Source: JANNSW01 sp031431235 (GTDB lineage Bacteria > Pseudomonadota > Alphaproteobacteria > Rhizobiales > Hyphomicrobiaceae). From it: a DNA stretch of 32,368 nt. The stretch spans positions 1 to 32,368 of the forward strand of contig JANPDA010000294.1 in NCBI GenBank assembly GCA_031431235.1, written 5' to 3'. Below, in pieces: positions 7,635 to 16,403 of the stretch. The notes under the pieces are model-generated. The model saw only the letters and a list, made by a program, of their open reading frames with translations, had not been told where the DNA came from and did not search any database. The position numbers were made by a program, and so were the translations under genes. The first letter of the stretch is position 1. Each line of letters starts with the position of its first letter.

Positions 7635-9479
7635 CTACCACCGACGCTCGAAGCGCCTGCGCAGCACGATTGCAAGTCCATTCATCGTAAACAGGAATGC
7701 GAGGAGCACGAGAATGGCGGCTGCCGTCTTGGCCTGGAAGCCGACCTCGGGCAGATCGGACCAGAGGAAGATCTGCACCGGAAGAACTGTCGCGGGCTGG
7801 GTCACGCCCTGCGGCACGTCGACGATGAAGGCGACCATGCCGATCATCAGAAGCGGGGCCGTCTCGCCGAGTGCATGCGCCATGCCGATGATGGTGCCCG
7901 TCAGCACGCCCGGCATGGCGAGCGGTAGCACATGGTCGAACACCGCCTGCTGCTTGGACGCCCCGATGCCGAGTGCCGCCTCGCGGATCGAGGGTGGCAC
8001 GGATTTCAGCGCAGCGCGGCTGGTGATGATGATGGTCGGCAGCACGAGCAGTGCGAGCACCAGTCCTCCGACCAACGGCGATGACACGGGCAGGCCGAAA
8101 GCGTTGATGAACACCGCCAAGCCCAGCAGGCCGAACACGATCGAGGGCACGGCCGCGAGATTGTTGATGTTGACCTCGACCAGATCGGTGAACCGGTTCC
8201 TGGGCGCGAACTCCTCGAGATAGACGGCCGCGAGCACACCGATCGGCAGGCAGAGCACCAGCGTCACCAGCATCGTGTAGATGGTGCCGACCAGCGACGA
8301 CAGAATGCCGGCGAGCTCGGCCTCGCGGCTGTCGCCGGTCGAGAAGAACAGCCAGTTGAAGCTCGAGCGCACCAGACCCTTCTCGGCGAGCTTCTCGAGG
8401 ATGGCGATCTCGGCATCGGTGATCTTCCGACTCGCCTCCGGCGTGTCGATCACGATTTTCGACCAGTCCGCGGCCTTGGCCGTCGCCGCCGAGGTCAGCG
8501 CCACCAGCACGTCGCCCTCGATGCGGTCATTGCCCACGGAGGTTGCGCGAACGATGCCGCCATTGATCGAGACGAGCAGCGAGGGCAGCGTCGGGTCGAG
8601 ATTTTCGGAGCCACCCGTGGCCGCGAAACGATCCGCGAAAGTCTTGGCCCGACCAGTCAGATCGAAGACCTGCGCCTTCAAGGATGCGACGTCCGTCTCG
8701 AGTTTAGTCACGAGGCTTTGCGCCGTACCGGCCGCCGCGGTGTCGCCGGCTGCTTGCGCGGCCGCGATTGCAGCCCGCGCGGCGGCCAGCTGGCGCTCAT
8801 AGTCCGCGACGTTGGCGCTCGCGCGCTCGGCCTGGCGTCCAAGCTCGTCGGCGTTGCGGCTCATCACGGATTTGATGAGCTGCAACTCGGTGGCGAACAC
8901 ATTGGCGTCGGTGAAAATCGTGACCTTGCCCGTCGCGCCCGAAGCCGTGGCATTGGCCGTGCCGGCAACGACGTGCCTTTGGGCGCTGACGCCCTTGAGA
9001 TAGAGATCGGCGTCGTCCGACAGCAGCAGGTCTGTTGCGACTGTCGTACCGATGAGAGACGGCTTCGCCATCACTTGCCTGCGCAAATCATCGGCTGCCC
9101 CATTCGACAGCAGCCCCTGGATCACCTTGCGCGATTTGCGGTCCTGGGCGGCCTCCGGGAAGAGCGCATAGAGGCCCTCCCGTATGGACTTGATGAAGTC
9201 GCCGCGGCCGATGACGATTGGGTCGCTCGACCCGTTGGGATTGACGACGTTGCCGGCAACGGGAACCTCGAGCTGCAGCGATGAGATCGTGAACGCCGGA
9301 ACGGCTTTGAATACGATATCGGCAATCAGCACCACCAGGAACAACGCCGCGAATGCGATCGCCGCCAGCCCATAGGCCTTGAAGCGCGCCTCGCTGCCAT
9401 AGCGCGCCCGCACGTGGGCCTTGGCGGCCGCGGAGGTCGTGTCGATCACGCCGATCCGGTCCAACGGGATGTCAGTCAT
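7635..9479 (-). CDS. pstA: phosphate ABC transporter permease PstA, enlarged with a periplasmic coiled coil
   Basis: This is a transmembrane subunit of the phosphate importer. The 614-residue protein has one N-terminal membrane segment (about 36-60), then a long extracytoplasmic region (60-390), then the permease core (390-614) with EFAPRNRFTDLVEVNINNLAAVPSIVFG and the coupling motif EAALGIGASK. The first part corresponds to the DUF3333-type extension of alphaproteobacterial PstA. Residues about 205-285 form an Ala/Glu/Arg-rich predicted coiled coil, an unusual addition that makes the protein much longer than E. coli PstA (about 300 residues). The ATG at 9479 overlaps the end of pstC by 8 bases (ATGACTGA); the upstream extension is in pstC sequence. 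Confidence 0.95.
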   Translation of the reverse strand: MTDIPLDRIGVIDTTSAAAKAHVRARYGSEARFKAYGLAAIAFAALFLVVLIADIVFKAVPAFTISSLQLEVPVAGNVVNPNGSSDPIVIGRGDFIKSIREGLYALFPEAAQDRKSRKVIQGLLSNGAADDLRRQVMAKPSLIGTTVATDLLLSDDADLYLKGVSAQRHVVAGTANATASGATGKVTIFTDANVFATELQLIKSVMSRNADELGRQAERASANVADYERQLAAARAAIAAAQAAGDTAAAGTAQSLVTKLETDVASLKAQVFDLTGRAKTFADRFAATGGSENLDPTLPSLLVSINGGIVRATSVGNDRIEGDVLVALTSAATAKAADWSKIVIDTPEASRKITDAEIAILEKLAEKGLVRSSFNWLFFSTGDSREAELAGILSSLVGTIYTMLVTLVLCLPIGVLAAVYLEEFAPRNRFTDLVEVNINNLAAVPSIVFGLLGLAVFINAFGLPVSSPLVGGLVLALLVLPTIIITSRAALKSVPPSIREAALGIGASKQQAVFDHVLPLAMPGVLTGTIIGMAHALGETAPLLMIGMVAFIVDVPQGVTQPATVLPVQIFLWSDLPEVGFQAKTAAAILVLLAFLFTMNGLAIVLRRRFERRW

Positions 9480-10845
9480 ATTGTTCCCTGTACCTGCGCA
9501 CGATCCGCATGGCGATGACATTGAGGATCAACGTGAAGAAGAACAGCACGAACCCGAGCGCAAAGGCCGAAAGCGTTTTCGCGCTGTCGAACTCCTGATC
9601 GCCGACCAGCAGCGTCTTGATCTGGACGGTGATGGTCGTCACGGCCGCCAGCGGGTTGAATGTCAGATTGCCGCTGAGGCCCGCCGCCATGACGACGATC
9701 ATGGTCTCTCCCACGGCGCGGCTGATCGCGAGCATGAAGGCCGAGACGATGCCCGGCAAGGCTGCCGGCAACACGACCTTCTTGATCGTCTCCGATTTGG
9801 TGGCGCCCAGGCCATAGGAGCCGTCGCGCAACGACTGCGGCACCGCATTGATCACGTCGTCCGACAACGAGGAGACGAACGGGATGATCATGACCCCCAT
9901 TACGAGGCCTGCGGCGAGCGCCGATTCGGAGGCGACGTCGAGTCCCACCTGCTCACCCAATGAGCGGATCAGTGGGGCAACCGTCAGAGCCGCGAAGAAA
10001 CCGAACACGACCGTCGGCACGCCCGCGAGGATCTCGAGCACGGGCTTGACCCAGCCCCGCAAGCTCTGGCTTGCGTACTCCGACATGTAGATCGCCGCGA
10101 ACAGCCCGATCGGGCCCGCAACCAGCATGGCGATCAACGTGATGAGCGTGGTGCCGACGAACAACGGAACCGCGCCGAAGGCTCCCGACTGGCCAACTTG
10201 GTCGGCCCGAATTGCGGTCTGGGGCGACCATTGCAGCCCGAACAGGAAATCGTACCAGGGGTATTTGCCGAAAAACCTCAGGCTCTCGAACAGCACCGAC
10301 AGCACGATGCCGACCGTGGTGAGCACGGCGATCACCGAGCAGGCGATCAGCACGACCATCACGGCGCGTTCCACCAGATTTCGCGCACGGAAGCTGGGGC
10401 TCAGCCGCGACCAGGCCCAGAAGAACCCGATACCGGCCAGCACGATGCCGCTGCCCAGGCGCAACCAGCCGCTGATCGCGCTCATGGCGGTCAGTGCGTC
10501 GGAGGCGGCTTTGATATCGCCAGCAGGCTCACCGGCAAAATTGCCACTCGCGACGTTGTCGATCTCTCGCATGACAGCGGCGCGTGACAGCTCATCGACC
10601 GGCTGCAAGGCCGACGGCAGGCTACTCAGCACCTGGGTCTCGATCAACTGCGGGGCAATCGCCGTCCAGATCGCATAGAGCAGCAACATCGGTGCCGCAG
10701 CCGCGATCGCCAGAAACCAGCCGTGGTAGGAGGGCAGGGAGTGAACGAGGCTCCCCGCAGCCCGAAAGCCGAGACCGCGCTGCCGGCCGAGTATGTAGCA
10801 GACCACTGCGACAACAGCAACGACGAGGAAATAGATCGCGCTCAT
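9472..10845 (-). CDS. pstC: phosphate ABC transporter permease PstC
   Basis: This is the second membrane subunit of the phosphate importer. The 457-residue protein has two early membrane segments (about 2-18 and 40-60), a soluble loop of about 80 residues, and then the permease core. Core motifs include FGLQWSPQ, GPIGLFAAIYMSEYAS, ILAGVPTVVFGFFAAL and the coupling motif DGSYGLGATKSETI. The N-terminal 170 residues are an extension relative to E. coli PstC and are normal for alphaproteobacterial members. AGAGGCGAAGG precedes the ATG at 10845. It is separated from pstS by a 90-base gap with a hairpin. Confidence 0.96.
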   Translation of the reverse strand: MSAIYFLVVAVVAVVCYILGRQRGLGFRAAGSLVHSLPSYHGWFLAIAAAAPMLLLYAIWTAIAPQLIETQVLSSLPSALQPVDELSRAAVMREIDNVASGNFAGEPAGDIKAASDALTAMSAISGWLRLGSGIVLAGIGFFWAWSRLSPSFRARNLVERAVMVVLIACSVIAVLTTVGIVLSVLFESLRFFGKYPWYDFLFGLQWSPQTAIRADQVGQSGAFGAVPLFVGTTLITLIAMLVAGPIGLFAAIYMSEYASQSLRGWVKPVLEILAGVPTVVFGFFAALTVAPLIRSLGEQVGLDVASESALAAGLVMGVMIIPFVSSLSDDVINAVPQSLRDGSYGLGATKSETIKKVVLPAALPGIVSAFMLAISRAVGETMIVVMAAGLSGNLTFNPLAAVTTITVQIKTLLVGDQEFDSAKTLSAFALGFVLFFFTLILNVIAMRIVRRYREQYD

Positions 10846-10889
10846 GCCTTCGCCTCTACAGACCTTCAATGCCTGCCGTGAAGGCAACT

Positions 10890-10927
10890 GACTGGCTCGA
10901 CGACAACTGCCGCCGCGCCAGCCAGTC
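10890..10927 (-). other. hairpin between pstS and pstC
   Basis: GACTGGCT and AGCCAGTC are perfect 8-base inverted copies around a 22-base loop, directly after the pstS stop. No T-run follows. Such hairpins after binding-protein genes often protect the upstream mRNA and raise its level relative to the permease genes; that role is inferred here. Confidence 0.45.
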
Positions 10928-10935
10928 CGATCGAG

Positions 10936-11985
10936 CTACTTCAGTCCGTCAGCAGACATGGGGGCGAGATCCGCGCCCATCTTCATGGTCTTCTCAGCCA
11001 TCTCCTTGGGCAGCGCGATCAGGCCCTTGCCGGTCAGATAGCCGTCCTCGCCCATCGCCTTGTCCGAGGTATACTCGGTCACGAACTCGGCCATGCCGGG
11101 AATGACGCCGACATGCGCCTTCTTGACGTAGACATAGAGAGCGCGAGCGACCGGATACTTGCCCGAGGCGATCAGCTCGAAGGACGGCTCGTTGCCGCCC
11201 ATCTTGGCGCCCTTGATCTTGGCTGTGTTCTCCTCGAGGAACGAGTAGCCGAAGATGCCGACGGCATTGGCGTTCGTCTCGAGCTTCTGCACGATCAGGT
11301 TGTCGTTCTCGCCGGCGTCCACATAGGCGCCGTCCTCACGGATCGACTTCCAGACCTTCTCGAAGGCCTTGGCGTCGTCCTTCTTGAGCTTGGCGAGCAT
11401 CTCGGTCTTCTCGGCACCCTTCTCCATCACGAGCTCGAGGAAGGCGTCACGGGTGCCCGAGGTCGGCGGGGGGCCGAGAACCTCGATCTTCTGGTCGGGC
11501 AGCGAGGCGTCGACGTCCTTCCAGGTCTGGTTCGGATTGGCGACGAGCTTGCCGTCGACCACGATCTCCTTGGCGAGCGCCCGGAAGATCTGATCCTGGG
11601 TCAGGTCGAGATCGGGACCTGCCTTGGACATCGCCATCACGATGCCATCGAATCCGATCTTCAATTCCACGATGTCGGTAACGCCGTTCTTCTGGCAATC
11701 CTCGAACTCGCCCTTCTTGATGCGGCGCGAGGCATTCGTGAAGTCCGGATGATCCGGACCGACGCCGGCGCAGAATGCCTTCATGCCGCCGCCGGTGCCG
11801 GTCGACTCGACAACCGGGGTCTGGAACTGGCCACCCTTGCCGAATGCCTCGGCCACAGCCGTCGTGAACGGATAGACCGTCGAGGAGCCGACGATGCGGA
11901 TCTGATCGCGGGCGAAAGCAGCGCCGGTCGCGCCGATGGCGGCGACCGCCAACGCTGCCGTGAAAGCCACGAGCTTGTTCTTCAC
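10936..11985 (-). CDS. pstS: phosphate-binding periplasmic protein PstS
   Basis: PstS captures phosphate in the periplasm and delivers it to PstCA. The 349-residue protein starts with a signal peptide (VKNKLVAFTAALAVAA then GAAFA, cut before RDQIRI). It has the phosphate-binding motifs IVGSSTVYPF, ESTGTGGGMKAFC and PPTSGTRDAF. I chose the GTG at 11985 because AGGGAGT lies just upstream and it places the signal peptide at the N-terminus; the ATG at 12024 would add 13 residues ahead of it. It is the second gene of the phosphate operon, 133 bases after phoR, with a candidate Pho box in that gap, so it may also be transcribed on its own. Confidence 0.96.
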   Translation of the reverse strand: MKNKLVAFTAALAVAAIGATGAAFARDQIRIVGSSTVYPFTTAVAEAFGKGGQFQTPVVESTGTGGGMKAFCAGVGPDHPDFTNASRRIKKGEFEDCQKNGVTDIVELKIGFDGIVMAMSKAGPDLDLTQDQIFRALAKEIVVDGKLVANPNQTWKDVDASLPDQKIEVLGPPPTSGTRDAFLELVMEKGAEKTEMLAKLKKDDAKAFEKVWKSIREDGAYVDAGENDNLIVQKLETNANAVGIFGYSFLEENTAKIKGAKMGGNEPSFELIASGKYPVARALYVYVKKAHVGVIPGMAEFVTEYTSDKAMGEDGYLTGKGLIALPKEMAEKTMKMGADLAPMSADGLK

Positions 11986-12085
11986 GAGATACTCCCTGTC
12001 TGGATTTGAGCCCACCAGCCCCACTCACCATCGATTGCCGGCAGGAGGACGCAACCGCGTCCGAACCAAGCTCTAGAGCAGACGG

Positions 12086-12103
12086 GTAACCCGAATATGA
12101 CAT
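12086..12103 (-). promoter_or_regulatory. candidate Pho box upstream of pstS
   Basis: The minus strand reads ATGTCATATTCGGGTTAC. Compared with the PhoB consensus (two CTGTCAT-like halves 11 bases apart), the first half matches 6 of 7 and the second 4 of 7. A weak -10 (TAGAGC) follows 10 bases later, the normal Pho spacing. It lies 100 bases before the pstS GTG. Confidence 0.45.
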
Positions 12104-12118
12104 ATTAAACATTTGTTT

Positions 12119-13468
12119 CTAAACGTAATTATATGATTTTTCCGAGCGCTCAACCGGGCTCTCGCTGCCAGCTCGTGACGCTGGCAGGACCACGGTGAAT
12201 GTCGAGCCGGCCCCCGGCTTCGATTGAATCTGCAACTCGCTGTCGTGGCGGATCAGGATGTGCTTGACGATGGCGAGGCCGAGCCCCGTTCCTCCCGCGG
12301 CGCGGCTCGCGGCCGTATCGACCCGGTAGAACCGCTCCGTCAACCGATGCAGATGCTCCTCGGCGATGCCGATCCCGTCGTCGGTAATCGCTACCGCGAT
12401 GAGCTGCGGTTTGCCCTCGGTGTGCGGTTGGCGCTCGACCGAAATGTCGACCCGGCCTCCCTTGCGGCCGTATCTGAGCGCGTTGTTGGCCAAGTTTTGG
12501 AAGACCTGCGTCAACTCGTCCTCATCCCCGATGACGATCGCTGGCTCGCCCAGCGGCCGAAGTGATAGTGCGATCGTTGTTTCGAGCGCAATCGGTCCAA
12601 GCGTTTCGCAGACCTGACTGAGCAGCGGGTTGAGGTCGATCCGGCCGCGCGGACGCACATGCTGGTGCATCTCCACGCGCGTCAGCGAAGTGAGATCGCC
12701 AATCAGCCGCTTCATGCGATTGGCCTCCTTGGCCATGATGACGAGGAAACGCTCGCGGGCGGCGGTGTCATGACGGGCAGGCCCCTGCAGGGTCTCGACA
12801 AAGCCGAGCACGGCCGCCAGCGGCGTGCGCAATTCATGGCTCGCATTCGCAACGAAGTCGGCACGCATGCGATTGATCCGCTCCTGCTCGGTCAGGTCAC
12901 GAAAGGTGGCGACGATGCGCGTGCGGCGTCCGGTCTGCTCGGCCGCGGGCACGCACGCGATCACCGTCTCGAAATGGCGGGCGATGGGCACACGCCCAGC
13001 ATAGCGGGCGATCTCGGGGCCGCCGTGCTGGCGTGCGCGAGCGAGCGCATCGAGAAAATCGGGGTTGCGGATCGCGCCCGAGATGTGGACGCCAACGCGG
13101 AATTTCTCCTCCAGCTCCAAGGCCCGCCGGTTGCAGGCAATGATCACGTCGTCGGCATCGAGCAGCAGGGCCGGATCGTGGAGAGCGCTGAGAACCGCCT
13201 CCAGAGCGGCAAGATCGCTCCCTGCTCGATCGGCATCATCGAGCCTGGTGCCGAGCCCGTCCCGGCCGGCGAGCCGCTCGCTGAAAAAGGCAAGCGCAAG
13301 CAGCGCGACCGCTGCAGCAACCGCCACCCTCAGCGTCAGCGCTCCCAGGCCGTGCAGGATGAGAAACATCGCGCAGGCCGCCAAGGCAATCGCCCATCGG
13401 CCTGCCACCATTTGCGCCACTGTTCGGCTGAGGCCCAATCGAGTTTGCAACGGCCTGAACTCTCGCAT
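12119..13468 (-). CDS. phoR: phosphate regulon sensor histidine kinase PhoR
   Basis: PhoR phosphorylates PhoB when the Pst system reports low phosphate. The 449-residue protein has two membrane segments (about 24-43 and 46-62), a PAS domain (about 88-195), a HisKA dimerisation domain with phospho-acceptor His211 in NASHELRTPLA, and an ATPase domain with N box FQNLANNALRYG (324-335), G1 DDGIGI (363-368) and G2 GGTGLGLAI (392-400). It lacks a large periplasmic sensor, as expected for PhoR. It is the first gene of the leftward phosphate operon and is divergent from ppk2. Confidence 0.95.
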   Translation of the reverse strand: MREFRPLQTRLGLSRTVAQMVAGRWAIALAACAMFLILHGLGALTLRVAVAAAVALLALAFFSERLAGRDGLGTRLDDADRAGSDLAALEAVLSALHDPALLLDADDVIIACNRRALELEEKFRVGVHISGAIRNPDFLDALARARQHGGPEIARYAGRVPIARHFETVIACVPAAEQTGRRTRIVATFRDLTEQERINRMRADFVANASHELRTPLAAVLGFVETLQGPARHDTAARERFLVIMAKEANRMKRLIGDLTSLTRVEMHQHVRPRGRIDLNPLLSQVCETLGPIALETTIALSLRPLGEPAIVIGDEDELTQVFQNLANNALRYGRKGGRVDISVERQPHTEGKPQLIAVAITDDGIGIAEEHLHRLTERFYRVDTAASRAAGGTGLGLAIVKHILIRHDSELQIQSKPGAGSTFTVVLPASRAGSESPVERSEKSYNYV

Positions 13469-13505
13469 GTGCTGGCGGTCTGGTCGGCTTGTGTGACGCC
13501 TCGCA

Positions 13506-13542
13506 ATTGCCGACCATTGGCTGCCACGAACACGTCGGCAAT
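13506..13542. other. inverted repeat in the phoR-ppk2 divergent region
   Basis: ATTGCCGAC (13506-13514) and GTCGGCAAT (13534-13542) are perfect 9-base inverted copies separated by 19 bases, 38 bases upstream of the phoR ATG and 148 bases before ppk2. The arrangement could be an operator or chance; I recognise no factor. The rest of the 220-base region shows no reading frame I can support. Confidence 0.3.
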
Positions 13543-13689
13543 GCGGGAGCGCGACACCAGCGCGTGTGTTCGAGTTACCAGAAATGGCAGAAGCGTGCGA
13601 CAGTCGTATGGTCTTGGCGCAAGATCGATGACACCGGCATGAACGCCGACACCGTCGGTGATCGAGTGCGGTAGGGCGAGGGAATTGCG

Positions 13690-14580
13690 ATGAGCTCGAA
13701 GAAAGTGAAGGACCGCGCGGGCGCCAAGACCCAGGGGCCGTTCGACTTCGCGAGCTTCGATATCGCCGATCCCGAGCTGCCCGAGGAGATCGCCGACGAG
13801 GCGCTGACGAGCGGCGGATTTCCCTATGAGAAACGGCTGAAGCGCAAGGCCTACGAGGCCGAGCTCGAGCCGCTGCAGATCGAGCTGTTGAAGCTGCAGA
13901 GCTCGATCGCCAGCCGCAAGGAGCGCCTCGTCGTCGTGTTCGAGGGACGCGACGCTGCCGGCAAGGGCGGCGCCATCGCCCGGCTGACCCAGCATCTCAA
14001 CCCCCGCCACGCCCATGTGGTCGCGCTGACGAAGCCGACCGACGTGGAGCGCGGGCAGTGGTATTTCCAGCGCTACGTGGTGCAGCTGCCGACCGCAGGC
14101 GACATCATGCTGCTCGACCGCTCCTGGTACAATCGCGCCGGCGTCGAGCGGGTGATGGGCTTCTGCACACCCGAGGAGGTGACGCGGTTCTTTGCCGAGG
14201 TGCCCGAGTTCGAGGGCCTGCTCGTGCGCGACGGCATCAGGCTCGTGAAGCTCTTCCTGTCGATCAGCCGCGAGACGCAACTGAAGCGCTTTCATACACG
14301 CCATCACGACCCCTTGAAGCGCTGGAAGCTGACGGAGATCGATCTCGCCGCGATAACCAAATGGGACGACTATTCCCACGCTCAGGAAGAAATGCTCGCG
14401 GCAACCCATACCAAGTCCGCACCCTGGACGGTCGTGCGGGCGAACGACAAGCTGCGTGCCCGCCTCGGCGTCATTCGCCACGTGCTGTCGGTGTGCGACT
14501 ACGAGGGCAAGGACAAGAAAGCTGCCGGCGCGCCGGACCCCAAGATCGTCGGCTCGGGAGGCGCCTTCTTCAAGGCCTAG
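13690..14580 (+). CDS. ppk2: polyphosphate kinase 2
   Basis: PPK2 enzymes transfer phosphate between polyphosphate and nucleoside diphosphates, and many favour making NTP from polyphosphate. The 296-residue protein has Walker A GRDAAGKGG (86-94), Walker B LLDRSWYNRAGVE (141-153) and the basic lid KRFHTRHHDPLKRWKLT (199-215), which fits single-domain class I PPK2. The first 40 residues are charged and poorly conserved. Its divergent position next to phoR fits a joint phosphate-storage and phosphate-sensing role. Whether it prefers GDP or ADP cannot be read from the sequence. Confidence 0.94.
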   Translation: MSSKKVKDRAGAKTQGPFDFASFDIADPELPEEIADEALTSGGFPYEKRLKRKAYEAELEPLQIELLKLQSSIASRKERLVVVFEGRDAAGKGGAIARLTQHLNPRHAHVVALTKPTDVERGQWYFQRYVVQLPTAGDIMLLDRSWYNRAGVERVMGFCTPEEVTRFFAEVPEFEGLLVRDGIRLVKLFLSISRETQLKRFHTRHHDPLKRWKLTEIDLAAITKWDDYSHAQEEMLAATHTKSAPWTVVRANDKLRARLGVIRHVLSVCDYEGKDKKAAGAPDPKIVGSGGAFFKA

Positions 14581-14679
14581 ACGAGGCGGGCGCTTTTGCC
14601 CCGGCGGGTCCGTCCGGGCGAATCTGCTAGAAGGCTCAGCCGGGCCGCGGGTGGCCCGTGACGAAAGGGCCGCCGCGCC

Positions 14680-15483
14680 GTGGAACAATATCTGATCGCC
14701 GCACTTCTCGGCATCGTCGAGGGGTTGACCGAGTTCCTGCCCGTCTCCTCGACCGGCCACCTGATCCTGTTCGGCGACATGCTCGGCATGCGCGAGCGGC
14801 TGGGGCCGAGCTTCGATGTTTTCATCGTCATGATCCAGCTCGGTGCGGTGCTCGCCGTCGTCGTCCACTTCTGGCGGCGCATCTGGGAGACGATCGTCGG
14901 CTTGCCGAGCGATCCCAAGGCAAGGCGCTTCGCAGGCCTGGTGCTCGCCGCGTTCCTGCCCGCGATCGTGCTGGGCGGCCTTTTCGGCAGCACGATCGCG
15001 GAGCTGCTGTTCTCGCCCGCCGTGGTCGGCACGACGCTCATCATCGGCGGCATCCTCATTCTCGTCATCGAAGCCCTCTGCAAGTCGCCGCGCTATCATT
15101 CCGTCGACGACGTGCCGCTCAAAACGGGCCTGGGCATCGGCTTCTGCCAGGCGCTCGCCATGGTTCCTGGTACATCGCGGTCGGGAGCGACCATCATGGG
15201 TGGCATGCTGCTCGGGCTCGACCGGCAGCTGGCGGCGGAGTTCTCGTTCTTCCTGGCCATGCCGACCATGGCGGCGGCCTTCGCCTACGATGCCTACAAA
15301 TCGCGTGACCTGCTCGACTGGGGCGACGCGGGCATCATCGCGGTCGGGTTCGTCACGGCCTTCTTTGCCGCGCTCCTGGTCGTCAGGCCGTTCCTCGCGA
15401 TCGTCGGCCGCATCGGCTTTGCCCCGTTCGCCTACTACCGCGTCGCGCTCGGCACGCTGGTGCTGGTGCTGCTGTTTCTCTGA
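14680..15483 (+). CDS. uppP: undecaprenyl-diphosphate phosphatase (BacA/UppP)
   Basis: This membrane enzyme dephosphorylates undecaprenyl diphosphate to recycle the lipid carrier for peptidoglycan and other polymers; extra copies confer bacitracin resistance. The 267-residue polytopic protein has the two family signatures, EGLTEFLPVSSTGH (14-27) and PGTSRSGATI in the second half. It starts with GTG at 14680, preceded by AAAGGG. It lies 99 bases after ppk2. Its last 49 bases overlap tail to tail with the transglutaminase-like gene on the other strand. Confidence 0.96.
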   Translation: MEQYLIAALLGIVEGLTEFLPVSSTGHLILFGDMLGMRERLGPSFDVFIVMIQLGAVLAVVVHFWRRIWETIVGLPSDPKARRFAGLVLAAFLPAIVLGGLFGSTIAELLFSPAVVGTTLIIGGILILVIEALCKSPRYHSVDDVPLKTGLGIGFCQALAMVPGTSRSGATIMGGMLLGLDRQLAAEFSFFLAMPTMAAAFAYDAYKSRDLLDWGDAGIIAVGFVTAFFAALLVVRPFLAIVGRIGFAPFAYYRVALGTLVLVLLFL

Positions 15484-16310
15484 CGCCGGGCACGCAGGAG
15501 GCCAAAGGCGCCCAGCGCAATCAGCACGAGCGGCACCGCCCATTGGGCGATTGCCGCCGCCCGAATCGTCTTCATAGCGCTCGCCATGTAGCGGTCCGGG
15601 GTGACGAGCTTGTTGTCCTGCGGGCCGTAGATCCTCGCGATCCTGCTGGCGTTTTCCGGGGTGAGCCCGGCCGCCAGGTAGATCTTGGTCAGCTCCTCCG
15701 GGCGCTGCTCGGCTTGGGCGAGCGCGAACGGCAGGACCACGTTGAAATCGGGATCGGCGATGAAGTGACGGCCGGCACGCTCGACGGCGGTAACCACGTG
15801 TCCCTGGAGGACCGCGATCCGCACCTTGTCGCCCTGCTCGCCGAGATAGTCGGCGATGGCGAGCGCAGCCTGGCTGCACAGACCGACGCCCTTGGCCAGA
15901 ATAGCCCGGTGGCTGCGCCGCTCCAGCACCACCAGACCGGGCTTGCCGATGCCGGCGGAGAGTTTCGCCACCTCGATACGCTGCAGCAGGGCGAGCGGCC
16001 AGCTCTCGAGTGGGCCGTAGAGCACCTGCCGGTCGACCGGACCGGCGATGCCCGGCCAGTAGTGGACGATGGCACTGGAGAAAATTTCGGTCTCGCGCCT
16101 GAGCCTCGCCTCGGGATCGGCGATCGACCGTGACTGACCCAGAGCTGCAAGTGCCTCACTCTCGGACAGAGCGGGCATGCCGCGCTTGTGTTGTCGGGTG
16201 CCGACCTTCTGCGGATGGGGCTCGGGCAGCGAGCCGAGGCCGGCAAGCGTGAGCAGGAGCAGCGCCAGCCCGGCAACCAGACTGATTGTGTACGCGATAC
16301 GACGCACCAT
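15435..16310 (-). CDS. membrane-anchored transglutaminase-like protein
   Basis: This 291-residue protein has a hydrophobic N-terminal segment (about 6-28, signal anchor) and a second membrane segment near the C-terminus (about 256-273) with a basic tail (RARRQR), so the middle is probably periplasmic. The middle shows a transglutaminase/cysteine-protease-like pattern in the right order: Cys145 in GVGLCSQAALAIADYL, His171 in LQGHVVTAV, and Asp186 or Asp188 in IADPDFNVVLP. That Cys-His-Asp order is the basis for the fold call; substrate and reaction are unknown. It lies 93 bases downstream of chpT on the same strand. Its 3' end overlaps uppP by 49 bases in antisense. The ATG at 16308-16310 places the anchor at the N-terminus. 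Confidence 0.75.
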   Translation of the reverse strand: MVRRIAYTISLVAGLALLLLTLAGLGSLPEPHPQKVGTRQHKRGMPALSESEALAALGQSRSIADPEARLRRETEIFSSAIVHYWPGIAGPVDRQVLYGPLESWPLALLQRIEVAKLSAGIGKPGLVVLERRSHRAILAKGVGLCSQAALAIADYLGEQGDKVRIAVLQGHVVTAVERAGRHFIADPDFNVVLPFALAQAEQRPEELTKIYLAAGLTPENASRIARIYGPQDNKLVTPDRYMASAMKTIRAAAIAQWAVPLVLIALGAFGLLRARRQRNSSTSTSVPSATR

Positions 16311-16403
16311 GACCGAGCCTCGGGACCCAACAGCGAGGTTGAAACCATAGGCGCGCCGGGTCAGGTGCAACAAGCGCCGACTGGCAGCGCCATTGCAGCG
16401 CCC

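Noticed and set aside
13617..13634. A possible Pho box upstream of phoR (GTGTCAT half-site on the minus strand)
   Set aside because: Only one half matches well, the second half matches 4 of 7, and no -10 follows at the right distance.
13336..15879. An 847-codon open frame on the minus strand
   Set aside because: It runs antisense through phoR upstream DNA, ppk2 and uppP, both of which have clear families. The translation is a charged low-complexity string.
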